In this document: positions 1-12,365 of the stretch, one piece after another
Position numbering within the stretch: position 1 is the stretch's first letter
How the letters are laid out: each line of letters begins with the position of its first letter
Assembly (NCBI GenBank): GCA_030544235.1
Contig: CM060484.1
Span: 14,429,031 to 14,493,030 of the forward strand
Source of the DNA: Lepturacanthus savala
Taxonomy: Eukaryota; Chordata; Actinopteri; Scombriformes; Trichiuridae
Direction of reading: 5' to 3'
Length of the DNA stretch: 64,000 nt
Notes under the pieces: generated by a model
What the model saw: only the letters and a program-made list of their open reading frames with translations
Database searches by the model: none
Told to the model about the DNA's origin: nothing
Position numbers and translations under genes: made by a program

Positions 1-297
1 ACTTTATTGATGCCCCACTGGGGAAATTCACTTATTACAGCAAATCAAAATTAGAGGAGGAAGAAGAAAAGACAAATAAACAAGACTGAGTGAAAAACTA
101 GAACAAGGAGTCTAAGACAAACAGATGAAACATACATATACATTGCATATCGCTATACGTGCCTATTCATTATGCAAGTGCAAAGATCTGCAGTGATGAT
201 AAACACATGGTGTGAAGTGTGGTGCCAACAACCACAAGAAAAATATTGCACTGAATATAAAAATATTGCACTGAATATAAAAATATTGCACTGAATA
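1..297 (-). mobile_element. Possible 3' end of a non-LTR retrotransposon
   Basis: Read on the minus strand, the window edge ends with a phrase of the form AATTTCCCCAGTGGGGCATCAATAAAGT. That is the typical 3' terminus of many teleost LINE/SINE families (CCC..GGGG..CAATAAAGT). The sequence before it is A-rich and ends in a short tandem array. The family and the 5' limit cannot be set without a library search. Confidence 0.4.
241..297. repeat. 20-bp tandem repeat, about 2.9 copies
   Basis: The unit AAATATTGCACTGAATATAA is repeated exactly at 241-260 and 261-280 and partially at 281-297. It probably belongs to the A/T-rich tail of the retrotransposon-like sequence around it. Confidence 0.9.
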
Positions 298-2968
298 AAT
301 ATTACATTCCACTTGCATAATTCAGGGAATGCAGTTTAAGATAGATGGGATGGTTCTCAAAATATATTGTGATAACTAGCTGTTGGTGACAACATCATCA
401 GTATTATCGTAAGCTACTGTTAAAAAGTCTGACTGGCGTCGGGATGAAGGACCTGCGGCGGGATGAGACGGGAGCCATGTCTCGTAAAGCAAGGAGGGGA
501 AATGACGAGGCTTCATTCAGTCGCTGGAGGAAACACTCACAGTTATCCTTGGATCCGAGAGGTCACTGCAATATTTTCTCTTCCTGAAATTTATGTTTAG
601 GACTTACTTAACTAACACGGCAACACAAGAACTGTAAGGATCAAAGGAAAGACATCATTTCTAAGAAGAAAAAGCTAAGAAACTACATTCGAATGAAAGA
701 TAGCAACACAGAATCATCTATGAAATTAAATTTATAAAAAAGGCAAAGGTCCCTCTTTCCCCAGTAAGAAGTGGTATTTACTGGTAAATGTGTTTTTGTG
801 ATCTTGGTGTTGTCATGAATGAATTTCAGTTTATTTTCCACTTTGTCTTGATAAAGGAAAAAGGTCCATTTAAAAAGTACAGATATTTTGTGGATGTCAG
901 AAGCTGATATGCTGAGTTGGCTTTTTAATTTATTCTCTGCCAGCATTTCTCACTAAATTCACTTCAGCTTTATCAGCCCCAGAACATTCAGTTCTATGTA
1001 TATGTAAACAGGGAATATATCAACAGAAAAAGTTCTAGTTTTGGATGCAGACAGACATGGTCTTGGTATTTATTAATTCATTTATTCATTTTTTGTTTTT
1101 TTACAAACACGAGACAAAAGACACTTTTCAGCCAAAAATGCCATACATTGTCAAGCATTTCAACTTCAAATATTTATATTTCAAACAAATTTCTATATTT
1201 TCGTATATATTTAGGATGATATAAGGTTAAATGGACCATCAGGTAGAATGGGCCATTTAAAGGTTGAGGGTCCGAGGAATCCTTCTGGAAATTTTCCAAT
1301 GAATATAAAGTATTTTCAAAGTGTCAACATAACTGTGCTTGACAAGAAACGGGTGATTTGATTAGTTTATGGTTTCTATGGTGGATGAGACAATACTTTA
1401 AATCGAGACTGCACCAGAAATATGCATGGCAAGTAGCCTGGCATGACAAATCTAACTAAACACATTTTACCTGATGAGATGGCCCATTTTACATGAAACT
1501 GCTCATGCAAAAAAAAAGTGGCACAGCGGCTATTTCACGATTTATAGGGCCTAAATAACTACATTTTATCACATAATTCAAACACAAAATGATCAGAAAC
1601 AGTCATTATTATTAATAAATATACATGGAATAGGCATATTTAGTATTGTGTTGTTGTCCCAAGCGATTTACCAAAACATGGCCCAATATACCTGACATCA
1701 CCCTATATATATTAAATATTGAATTCAAATTCATGCTTTAACTGATTTCCATATAAGAACAAAAAATGAAGGAAAAAATTCAGTCGTCTCCCAGAAGAGG
1801 CCCGTTTCTTGATCAGGGAATGGCCGATCGGAGTCTGTAACCATTGGAGGTTTGTTCAGCCATGTGTCTTTTGATGAGCATTTTTCTTGGAATGATCATA
1901 TGTCATATTATTATAACTGCATGTTAGCTCTAAAAAGACGTCTACCGATAGGAATTGCTGGTCTGGTACATACGCCAGAATGGGTCTTCTGGCTTAATTA
2001 CAGGAGGGGTTTAGCGGTTCTCTCCAAGCATTAGCCAAATCCATAACATCCATAATCCATTACAGCGCCCCATACAGTATAACCTAACAGTGAAAACAAC
2101 AATTATAAACATATTTCATCAGTTGCAGAGAAGACGTTAATATGGAGATTTTTGTTTTGGCAAGATTCATAGGCAGTACTTGGCAGCTGAAATAACTGTA
2201 TCCATCATATCCATCGTATCCATCACATTTCTGCCATGTAAACTGAACACGCTGAAATTCTTTTCTTTTTGAAGCCGTAAAAATTGCACAGCATGATTTG
2301 TCATGTGGCCATCCCGGTTATTATTTTTGAACACCTTGTAAAGCTCAATTTGTTTAGTTTTAGTTTTTTTTATTCTGTCCAAAGAACATAGTAATAGATG
2401 GATGATACACAGCAACCTAAGCAGCCCAAAGGCAAAGCATAGCAGGTTGAGCACAATCATCATCACTCTGGTCCCTGCTTGTCCACTGTTGTGACAGCAG
2501 TTTAGTATAATTTAGTCTTCTTCCCATCATTTCAGAGAGAATGATCCCCCCCACCCCCAACATCACCACATGTCTTGTTACTGTGACTCTCTCTTTCTAG
2601 TCACTTGCACCAGATGTTCAAAGGTTCGCTGGTGAGTCATACAGGTTGTAAATAGATGTGCTGTGTGAAGTCTGGTGCTGTAAACACGGCCATCCATGCA
2701 GACGCTACAAGTACATACGGAGGATGATGAAAATGATGCTTGTCCTCCCGAAAGAGAATGACCTGGCAATAATGCGGTTTTATTCATTTCTATTTGTTAA
2801 AATCCTACAAGCACAGTCTTAGAGCGCAATCTGTTGATACAATCAAAATCGGGGCTAAGCCGATTTTAAGCACTTCCCCCTCCTTCGACGAGTACACAAG
2901 AATAATAGCCACATTTACTGTTAGATTGGGACCTACTTCTACTACGGTACGTGTCTTGGCACGTGTCT

Positions 2969-2987
2969 CCCCCCCCCCCCCCCCCCC
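2969..2987. repeat. Poly-C tract
   Basis: Uninterrupted run of about 19 C. Capable of i-motif/G-tract structure; length likely uncertain in assembly. Confidence 0.95.
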
Positions 2988-3118
2988 GACACTGCTGCGA
3001 TCAATAAATATAACCTCAGTGCAGTGTCCTTGGGATGGCCACAATTCATTGCCACTCCCTGCCATCATGTCTCTCCCCCTCCTCTGGATCTGCTGGCTCA
3101 TTTTTACAGCCCAGCCCT

Positions 3119-3170
3119 CACACACACACACACATGCACACACACGCACACACGTGCACACACACACACA
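3119..3170. repeat. (CA)n microsatellite, interrupted
   Basis: CA repeats with interspersed TG, CG and TG interruptions. It makes the surrounding frames translate to His/Thr repeats. Confidence 0.95.
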
Positions 3171-3293
3171 TATGAACAATCCACTGCATCCCACCTTGAA
3201 TTCACCCTTCATCTTTATCTTCCTATCAGGTACAGATACTCTTTGGTAGAGGCAATGTGCTGGTCTGTTTCCACTGGCATCTGTGACGAAGTA

Positions 3294-3323
3294 GTGTGTA
3301 TGTGTGTGTTTGTGTGTGTGTGT
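3294..3323. repeat. (GT)n microsatellite
   Basis: GT repeat with one interruption, about 170 bases from the CA tract and in opposite sense. Together they make a weak inverted pair. Confidence 0.9.
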
Positions 3324-4594
3324 CCAAAGTGGGGAGACACATAGCATTGGGATATCATTGGGAGATAAAACAAACAGCAAACAGTGTGAGGTGACAGCGG
3401 AGCATGATGCAAAAATACTAAATGGAAAAAGAAACCAGAAAAAATGTGATAAATCGGTAGAAAACTAAGCCTCCTCGGTGAAGTGGACATTACTTATAAC
3501 TGCTGCTGACTTACTTAACCTTCAGTAAAATGCCTGACAGGACTGATGGCAGTTCCCATGTCGGATGGGTGGTTTAATTTCTTTGGACATGGAGAATGTG
3601 CTGCATATTTCTTGATCTTGGATGCACTGAAACATAGGGCCAGTGAGCAGATGGCTGGACCGTGGCAACCCATGCAGGGAAAATGTGAAAAAGAAGGGAT
3701 TCTCTCCGGCACGCCTTTTGTATACTATGGTGAGATTTCACAGCAATGCAAAGTAATCCAAAATATGATCTATGTGAAATCACAGCTGTTACGTAAGACT
3801 GTTTTATTCTGCTGCGGCAATGCCGTCATAACAAGCTGGTGATAAATTTCCTTTCTCCTATTCTATTAATGTCTTCTTTCTTCCACACATTCCTCTGCAT
3901 CCTGCCCTGCTTTCCTCAACTCTCTCATTATCTTAGGATGATGGCTGCTGCGGGCTGCGGTGATCAGGACCTGCACAGGTGCTGCTAATATATGCCTCAT
4001 CATCATTTAAATTAGTTCTGAAGCATTAAGCAGAATTGGCCCTGGGTGACAGTGAATGTATGGCCCCAAGTTGTGGCAACACGCACCAGCACACCAGGTC
4101 GCATTGTTTGGCAGAGAAGCTATTATCATACCCATTCCTTTCCTCACACTGTCATGGGATGTTTGAATTGAATGTGCAGCAGCAACAGTCACCATTGATT
4201 TTTTTTTCTTTTTTTCCACTCCAGCAGCTGTTAAGATTAAATTCAGTCAGTTTTGTGCGAGCTGCACCGAGAGACTGGATTGTTTTTGATTTTGTTTGAG
4301 TGTGAGGTTCGGTCTCAGGTTGACTCGGGTATGTACAGTTCAGCGTCACAAAATACTGAGGTGCACCTCTCACTCTTACGGTGATCTTTCTTGGCAAGCT
4401 GTAAAAACAAAGGCGATTGCCTCTGGATGGGTAAGTGCCTGTCTGTCTTCATCTCTCATATTGAACCATACACTGACTGTAGGAAAACATTGCATCCTCT
4501 AGTTATCACAGAGGTCTTCAGGTCTTTTGCCGGCAAGCATGCAAATACTTAATAAAGTTAGAGCAGTTTAAAGTATGGACATACATCTTAAGTG

Positions 4595-4628
4595 AAAAAG
4601 TGTGTCCAAACTTTTGACTGTGATGTAT
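4595..4628. mobile_element. Isolated Tc1/mariner-type terminal repeat fragment
   Basis: Contains GTGTGTCCAAACTTTTGACT, the terminal motif shared with the Tc1-type MITE at 54372-54779 (GTGTGTCCAAACTTTTAGCC). No partner inverted end was found nearby, so this is a solo or decayed end. Confidence 0.5.
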
Positions 4629-4710
4629 ATCAGCAGACTGTTAATTATTAACGGTAAATGTGGAATAAACAGAACTGAGAAATGATGTGAATAAAGATAG
4701 CTTTTATTAA

Positions 4711-5020
4711 CCTATTGAAGCCTAAAAGACAAACCATCCTAGAAAGAGGTCATTTTCTTTAGATTATTATGATTTTCAACCCTGACATCTAAATATCTAT
4801 TTAATTATTCAAGTCTCTAGAATAACACCCTAAAAAGGATTTTGTACATGGGATAAATATCTTTTTGTTCATGGGTGCATTTGTGCATTAAAATGCCATT
4901 TTCTGCAAAGTTTCTGCAATAGTACAAAATGGAAAAATAGATGCATAACATGATTGTTAGTGACTCAACTGATATAATTATATGTATGAAATCTTTGGAA
5001 AAAATCTGGGCTTAAATGGG
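4711..5020. mobile_element. TTAA-flanked MITE (piggyBac-type structure)
   Basis: A 310-bp A/T-rich segment bounded by TTAA at 4707-4710 and 5021-5024. Its ends are inverted: CCTATTGAAGCCTA on the left, and on the right the complement reads CCCATTTAAGCCCA, 11 of 14 matching. TTAA target duplication with CCY-starting termini is the hallmark of piggyBac-like elements. There is no transposase inside, so it would be non-autonomous. The assignment rests on the ends only. Confidence 0.55.
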
Positions 5021-5261
5021 TTAAGGATAAAATATCAGTCATAGACTTAGCGGCTCATAAGTTTCAAAGGGTTAAAAAAGGACGTATAAATTGGTATTAG
5101 CTGCATTTACTTATACACTAGTTGTTGGATTACCCTGACTGTTGGCTCAATATACTTTGGACACAAGCTAATTGGTTGTGCAGGTTTTAGCCAATTGTGT
5201 CAGATCATAACAAATAGAGAATCTACATGAAAAAAATGCAAAAGAACACCTTTAGAGTCAG

Positions 5262-5663
5262 TTACTGGGTTTCCATCCAAATGTATCAAAACTTTAGCGT
5301 GGATTTTGTGAAATGCGCAGAAAGAAAATGCGAACTGAGGCCTGTTTCCATTCATGGTTGTTTCATGATTATTGGGAGTGGGAGAGCTTGCCGTGAGATG
5401 ATGTCATAAGACAGCGTGAATGTATCCATGACAACCGTTGACACTCAGCTGACACCCAACATCTGATCATGGATAATTTACTGGTGAACCTGTCGCCTGT
5501 GGGTAACATCAGGTGACGTACAATGACGTCACATCTGGGTCAATCATGATTTATTCACAAAACCTGTTTCCATTGCCAAAAGATGCATTTTCATGTATCA
5601 ATACACTAACAAATCTACTCCCTACAAGCGTAAAAACTTTAATGTGAAAGTTTTTACGCTTGT
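5262..5663. repeat. Dispersed teleost repeat ending in a perfect hairpin
   Basis: The segment begins GGTTTCCATCCAAATG and later repeats the phrase CTGTTTCCATT (5342-5352 and 5565-5576). I recognise this as a style of abundant fish DNA-transposon relic, class uncertain. It ends in a 17-bp perfect inverted repeat with a 6-nt loop (5624-5640 and 5647-5663), followed at once by T12 then G23 (5677-5711). Confidence 0.45.
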
Positions 5664-5676
5664 GAAAATTTCAGAC

Positions 5677-5678
5677 TT

Positions 5679-5709
<31 letters not shown>

Positions 5710-5711
5710 GG
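5677..5711. repeat. T12-G23 homopolymer junction
   Basis: About 12 T followed by about 23 G with no interruption. The G run alone can fold into a G-quadruplex. The length is probably unreliable in the assembly. Confidence 0.9.
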
Positions 5712-7465
5712 AATTTTTGGATCCAAGTGTTGATTCACAATTTTTTAATGATTTTGATGTTTGGTTTGTCCATTCTGGACTACTAGAAACATAGTGTTAC
5801 AACATAACATTCCCCATGTAGATATGAATTGCTTAATCTCAGGCACTAAAAACATGACAATTCTTATTTTGATTGAATTATATACTATAATTATATATTA
5901 TAATTCAATAAAAAATACTAATAAATATTACAGTCTGTCCCACTAAATGCAACTACATCTTAATCACGTATCAATAAATATATATTGGATATAGAGCTTT
6001 GTAGCACTATTTGCCGTATAGGCTTTATTGCAGAAGAGCCTTGCAAAAAACAGAATTGGTTTACCCAGACAAATGTTTGCCTCGACGGCTGGTATAGAAA
6101 ACTTGAGTATTCATCTTTCGTCATTAACAGGAACACTTCACTCTGGAAAATATAATTGCAGCCACAACCCTGACAGCTTTGCACTTTACACCGTTTACCG
6201 AATCAGATTGTTCCTCATCAGGTATTCTCCTCCTTGTTCAACATGCCGTCTTCCTCATATTAGGTTATACAGCTCCTGCAGAACGCTGACAACCTGTCCG
6301 GCTGACCTCTCTGAGAGGTCATCGTCTGATTGTATCAGCTAATTGTATTTCACACGAGCCAGCCGTGGTGTCAATCACAGGCTGCAGCTAGCCAAAGCCC
6401 TCGCAGTTTTCTCCTTTTGATTGATTTACCCTTCAGAAATGCCACTTATTGGTTAGTCATACATTTTAAATGTCAGTATGGTGGCAACAGTTGGACGAGA
6501 AGTAAACACAAAGTCAAACTGACTGTGTAGGTGTAAGACGCAGCTCCAGGTTGCTGTGGGTGCCTGTTCAGCTGTGTCCTAGTCTTTGAGAGCTCACAAT
6601 CAGGACAATTAGTGCTTGGATTGAAGTAGGGAGCGTCTTAAAGTTTCTTTATATGAGTTTTTTTCCCCGTCAGCCAGCTGCAGCCACAGCACTCTCACTC
6701 ATGTGGGATGGAAATTTTCCATTTTTGAGGTCACTTAAGCCGTAACTAATCTCTGGCGTCTACATACAAAGCTAATGCACTGATATTTTCACATCAATCC
6801 ACAGCAATTAGACCTTGATCTGTTAAGAGGCCCCAAATGCCTCATGAAGTTTGTGTCCTCTGTAAATAATAGATGAGAAACAAATAAAATTGATTCTAAA
6901 TTGCATTAATTCACACAGATTTTACTCATTAATGACACATCTTGCTCCATTTTCTGAGTATGTCTTATCTAAGATGATAAATGAGTAGTGGAACATTTTA
7001 ATATCCTTGGTAACTCTTGCACTTTTATTATAGGAATTTAAATGTCCTCAGTTGTTGCTCCTGTTTTAAAGGGTGCCTATAAGAAACCAGATTTTTGACA
7101 CGGTTTTGATGGATGTCATTTTACCGTATTGTTGATTCCTCTACAAAAAAGTCAGGAGGCAAGTAAGATTGCTTTGAGGAGAAACTCTGTGTCCTGAACA
7201 GCAATGCACATGATTAAATAATTGTAGGCAAAGTGCCAGAACATCAAGGTTACTTTGCAGCATGCAGATTGCAATGTCGAAAAGATTCTGTGTCTTGACG
7301 CATTATGTTTGTGTGAATCAGTTTGTGAAAGTGTAAATAATAGGACACTTTGTGATCAGCTCTTCTCTGCTTTCAGGAAAAAAAGATTGTTTGTCAGACA
7401 GTTTTGATGGTACATCCTTGAATGAAGCAGTGTCTACTTCTGACCCTTCAGCCCTATTAGCAGGT

Positions 7466-7575
7466 CTCTGAAGCTACTAGCATAACAGAGCTTTGAGCTA
7501 AATGCTAACGGCTAACATGCTGATGTTGAGCAGACATTTTTTATCATGTTTACCATCTTAGCCGAGCTTACAGGC
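7466..7575. repeat. Fish GCTAAC/ATGCTGATG dispersed repeat
   Basis: Carries the run of TTTGAGCTAAATGCTAAC, GCTAACATGCTGATGTTGAG and ATCATGTTTACCATCTTAGC. These phrases recur in a very common teleost low-complexity repeat. Class unknown. Confidence 0.5.
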
Positions 7576-8429
7576 ACATTAACATTTGTTTATTATCACT
7601 CTACACACAGCCGAGGCTAATAGTTTTTACAAAAGTCAGTGGATCACCAAAGTAATTAGGGTTCTTTGTATCAAAGTTAATTTAAAATCCACCCAATATA
7701 CATCTGAGATATTTCAGCACTTAATCAGATTTAATTTAAGCAATCCTCATACGCAGGGAACCATAAACTCATACAGAGGAGATTTACATCAGATTAACAT
7801 GCATAACATACATTAGGGAATAAACAACAAGGTCCAGCACACACAAATGCACACAATTAACGAAATAGGCGAATTTCAAATGAGCATATAGTCGGGGCAC
7901 ACTTGTGGTTCTCTGACAAACCGAACAAACAACTGAAGCATGTTGAATTAACACACTTTTATTATATTTTGATTGCATCCTCGAAGCAAAGATGGCTCAA
8001 TGCAAAGTGACCTGGATCCACTGAACTGTGCTGTGTTGCAAAATCCCCCTCCAGATTACATACTAATACTGTCGACCCTTCGTTCACGATCTTCTGACAA
8101 ACACTGATGTTCACGCAGTGTTTTTTCACTTCAACTCGGTAAGGGACAAATGTTTTGATTGCATAACACGGCATAGAGGGCAACCATTACCTTAACAACT
8201 ATCACTATTACCATTGAAGCACACAGCATGACGCCTAGTTAACTACCTGGCTGCTTACTACATTCTGAACCCATTTTCACACTTCAAACATGGTTCTCCA
8301 TGGATACTTGCAGCATGATGCAGTACATGCTGTTTCAGTGCAGTGAAGTAAATATTTCACATTGCCGGCATCCTGCCTCTCTACTGGGCACCTTTAAAAG
8401 CAGCAGCGTAACTAGTGACTTCATTTGTA

Positions 8430-8520
8430 TAACACCTTTCATGCAGAAATGCAGCTCAAAGTGATTTAATATGAGATAACATAAAACATTTACATTTTTT
8501 AAACATATTTAAAACATGTT
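8430..8520. repeat. Dispersed repeat relic, first copy
   Basis: The phrase ATAACACCTTTCATGCAGAAATGCAGCTCAAAGTG resembles 11140-11260 (CAAGGCAATTCAAAGTGCTTTATAC). Both look like the common fish repeat containing CAATTCAAAGTGCTTTACAT. Class not determined. Confidence 0.35.
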
Positions 8521-9911
8521 AGGGTCTACTGGTCTGTTGGTCTATTGTTGCATGATATACATTTATTAATGAAACAACAAAACAAACACCATTTTACAAC
8601 CTGTCACTTTATACTGGAGGTCTTTTAACAGATAAAACTCTGACATCTAAAGACATTGTGTCATAAGTTACTGAGTTCTTAGTCTACGATTTTGCAAAGC
8701 CAGGAGATGCAGGGTTGTGATTTGCAAAACAACAACCAGATTCCTTTTGGGATGACCTCCCATCCTGCTCCTAGGGGAAATTCACAAAAATAAACAGCAT
8801 AAGCAGCTTTTGGAAACACCTGCCCTTGTGTGTACTGTAAAAAAGAAAAAAAAAAACAGGCAAAAAGGAAAGACACCCCAAAATGACAACACAGCCTTGG
8901 TTAACATGTCCATGACAGACATCATATCAGTTTATAATTGACACATAAAATATGAGTCTTCTCCTTGCTCAGAACGGTTAAAGTCCACGTTATTTAATAA
9001 TGCATTAAACAGTAAGCGTTAGGTTAATGTGGTGAGGTTGCGGTGGTAAATACAGCATCAATATGGATAAGTCTCATGCAGCTTCGTCGCTGGAGTCTTG
9101 GCAGCGTCGCTCCCTCTCTCTCACCTCAGCCACATGGCCATCTCACTCTCTTTTCATTCACACATACACACACACATTACTGGTAGGGCATGATTGCATA
9201 ACACTGACACTCACAGCTGCTGGTTTATCATTTATTAATGCCTCTTTCAGTGGCATAATTTGCTGTGCTCTGTATAGGACACTAATAATTCAGGTGATAT
9301 GTTGAAAAATGTGAGATGGACCAGGAAATGGACCAAACTGAAAGTGTTGTCTTTCTTAAACAACATAAAAAAGAGGTCATTTATTGTAACATACATCAAG
9401 AGAAATAAGATGGGTGATTTAACTATACAAAACCAAAACCAATATATACCTTATCAATTAATGATTATCGGACGATATTGTCTAATCGGCTATGTGCCAT
9501 GGGTCAGAATATGCATGTAAATGTGCATATTCTTGCCCTGTATCAATATTTATTGTGGGGTCTGTCCTCATCTAAAAGGAAGGACCTTGGCTGTGTTACA
9601 AAGCTGATTTGCAAACAGTGGCCGTCAACCTGAATGCTGTTAACTGTGGGAATATCTGAATTGTTTTAAGTAGCCACGCATTTCGCCCTGCTAATTCAAT
9701 TACCCGGGAGCCACACTGAAGGACGGAGCATGGCGGTGACAAACTTGGGATTCAAACCATGACGGAGGAGAGACAGAGAGCAGCAGGAAGGGAGAGGTGC
9801 ACTCAGAGAGATGATGGGAGGGCTGTGAGAAATTAGTTCTTCTGAGTCCTTCAAACTCTGTCAAGGCATTTTACTTCACAAGCAAAAGGCACGAATCATA
9901 TATTTTAGACA

Positions 9912-9954
9912 GGTTTTACAGTGCACAGATATTTAATCTGTGCACTGTAAAACC
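9912..9954. repeat. Perfect 19-bp inverted repeat with 5-nt loop
   Basis: The left arm is 9912-9930 (GGTTTTACAGTGCACAGAT), the loop ATTTA, and the right arm 9936-9954, an exact reverse complement. It opens a stretch rich in TTTACAGTA/TACTGTAA motifs (9955-10330). It therefore probably belongs to a MITE-like element rather than to a separate hairpin RNA gene. Confidence 0.9.
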
Positions 9955-10330
9955 ATAACCTTAAATTTTACAGTAATTTACTGGCAGCAATCATCCAGAA
10001 AGTTACTGATTTTATAGTTTGTTTTTTTTACAGTAGATGTACTGTAGTACTGTTTACAGTATTGTGTCTTTACTGTAAAATAAAAAAAATACTGTGATTT
10101 CAGTTGTATTTACAGTATTGAATTGTACAATAAAAATGAATAAAATTTAATCAATCAATGATTTCAGTATTGGGTGATTAACTGTATTATATCTATACTA
10201 TACTATTATACTCTTTGCTACTACTGTGATTTACTACATTAATTCTTCACTACTGTGATTTTCTAAAGTAAAACTTTGACTTCTGTGATTTATTGTAAAC
10301 ACCTAATATAGTAATAGTAAACACCTGCAG
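9955..10330. repeat. TACTGTA-motif-rich repeat
   Basis: At least ten variants of TTTACAGTA, TACTGTAA or CTACTGTGATTT occur in about 375 bases, on both strands. This gives an imperfect, self-complementary low-complexity block typical of decayed palindromic MITEs in fish. Confidence 0.55.
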
Positions 10331-10665
10331 ATTTCACAGCAAAGTTTAGTGCAAAAAAGTAAGAAACAGAGAGCGGAACATTTTATATTTACTGTTGGAA
10401 TTTACATAAATAAAAGGAATTATCAACACAACCCCATACACCATCACCTGACCAAAATCCCACCACTTCTCTCCTGCTCTGCTTGAGGTCCCAGAATCCA
10501 TAAAACAAACACATACACGGAAACACGGAAACACAACAATTTTTCATTCTATCCTTAATTTCCAGATGACAGCGGCGTAGCGGATTTCGTTCAGTCGGGC
10601 AGATGAGAAAAGGTAGTTTGCTGAACAAGCCAATAATATGAGTTAGGACAGGCTCTGAATTATAT

Positions 10666-10701
<36 letters not shown>
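10666..10701. repeat. (GT)n microsatellite
   Basis: About 17 GT units with one T insertion. Confidence 0.95.
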
Positions 10702-11139
10702 GCAGCAGAAGAGGAGTTGCTGGACTCAGCATTACATGGCTTTGACACATCAAAGACCCCAAGTGTTTGTAGTCAGTGTACTGAATTATAGACTTATAGA
10801 CATCGCATGATGAAGAGTTTCCATCGTGGTCATAATGCTGACTAGGAATCACATATCCCATTTTTTTTCATTATTTGTTGGCAAATCCCTTCCTATTACT
10901 GTCACTGCTGGTTGGCTCATAATATTTTCATATTGGCAACAGTTTATGAAAGAGAACCAACAAGGAGATGAAGAAGAGAGCCTGATTGTCAGTGATTAGA
11001 GTGGTGTCTGTGGTTTGATATGAGCCGTACCCACAAAACTGTATCACTCAGAAAAAAAAGCTAAAGTACAAGAAATAAATACTGAATGTGAGAAGAAAAT
11101 GACTTAATAACAATCCTAAAATAAGACATATTCATGATT

Positions 11140-11260
11140 GCATAACACACGTCAACAAGGCAATTCAAAGTGCTTTATACAAAACATTTAAATGCAAAGT
11201 GCAAATGAAACACTTCAGAAAAGGACATTTAGATACAATACACAACAGATGGATCTGCTT
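11140..11260. repeat. Dispersed repeat relic, second copy
   Basis: Contains CAAGGCAATTCAAAGTGCTTTA, then A-rich sequence, as in a common teleost interspersed repeat. Related to 8430-8520. Confidence 0.4.
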
Positions 11261-11565
11261 AAAAATAAGATATTGGCAGTAAGGCATTCACAGAGCGGTC
11301 TCACATGTCTAACGATCGCCATTGATTTTCTTCCCCCCCTCGGTGGTCGTATTGCTCAAGTCATCTGAGGTTCGGCTAATCGTTTATGTCAAGTAGCCCA
11401 ATTGTTTCCCTCTTGTCAATAAACCTCTAGGATGCTACATCAGTCAAAAGCAAACGCTGATCCAAAAATAGCTTTTATCCTCCAACATGAGGATGAAAGG
11501 GGGGGGAAACTTTCCCGAGCAACGACTGAGCAGAGAATAAATGTGGAATTCACATCAACACACAA

Positions 11566-11590
11566 AGAGAGAGAGAGAGAGAGAGAGAGA
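11566..11590. repeat. (GA)n microsatellite
   Basis: About 12 GA units. Confidence 0.95.
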
Positions 11591-12365
11591 AATGCACTGT
11601 AGCTCACCTAGTCTCTTTGTTATGTAAATAGATGAATCAATATGACAAATGTACTGCAAAGGGGAAAAAAAAAAGATACAACACATTTTTCAACCCCTCC
11701 CCCCCGCTCCTCCACAGCATCTCAACCATTGGTCTTATCACTACTTCCAGCCACAAGCAAATACCTGATTAATGGCTACCACGTGTCAGCTATGTAAATC
11801 ATCAGGGCACGCTCGGCTGCATATGAAAGGACAGGGTGGGAGTTAGAAGGCAACACGCAGAACCGAGAGCCCAGCCAGGGTTTCCACTTTTGAAGCTTTG
11901 AAGCACTTATCTGCAGCCTTTTTTGTACGCTCTGAACCTGCACATCTGCAAGGTAGCATGATGTAAACAGGCTTTCATATCCCTCTTCGGATTGATCATA
12001 ATGCGTTTTATGTGCCGTTGCGCACCTTCGGGGTCACATTTCGGGTTCAGAATTGCGTAACAGCCACATGGCCACTCAGCGTGCCACTGCTTATTATACC
12101 AGCGGCTGATCATCAGTGTCTGGTTGGCCACGTTTCTATGACATCTGTACATGTCCATCCATTCTGTGATGTAATTCTTCCTCCTGCCGACACAGGAAAC
12201 CATTAAATTATCATATAGCTTCTGTCAGAGCGTCGAGGACGAGTCCCGCAACATGAGAGGAGGGAAGTCAGGTCACACAGATGGCCCTTTTCTGTGTGGA
12301 ATTATTCAATTTTTGACATGCTCATGATTTCCCCTGCAAAGTGAGGCTACAATCCTATTCCGTGT

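Larger units (their letters stand above)
598..4594. other. Intergenic stretch, no gene recognised
   Basis: No coding frame here resembles a known protein, and the longer open frames around 2794-3380 run through CA/GT simple repeats. Visible features are only the poly-C run (2969-2987), the CA tract (3119-3170) and the GT tract (3294-3323). No terminal repeats were found. Confidence 0.7.
5712..9904. other. Intergenic stretch, no gene recognised
   Basis: No coding similarity or RNA gene is seen. Two dispersed-repeat relics are listed separately (7466-7575 and 8430-8520). Frames longer than 60 codons are isolated and have no recognisable domain. Confidence 0.65.
10702..12365. other. Intergenic stretch, no gene recognised
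   Basis: No coding or RNA gene is seen. The segment contains a fish-type repeat relic (11140-11260) and a (GA)n tract (11566-11590). The 98-codon minus-strand frame at 11907-12203 has no recognisable domain. Confidence 0.65.

Noticed and set aside
241..297. CRISPR-like array from the 20-bp repeat
   Set aside because: Repeats are head-to-tail without spacers, in a vertebrate genome; it is a simple tandem repeat.
2794..3380. Overlapping frames of 151 and 191 codons
   Set aside because: Both run through CA/GT and poly-C tracts, and the proteins are His/Thr/Cys/Val repeats without a domain.
9912..9954. MicroRNA precursor
   Set aside because: The stem is only 19 bp with a 5-nt loop, shorter than a pre-miRNA, and it is embedded in a repeat block.
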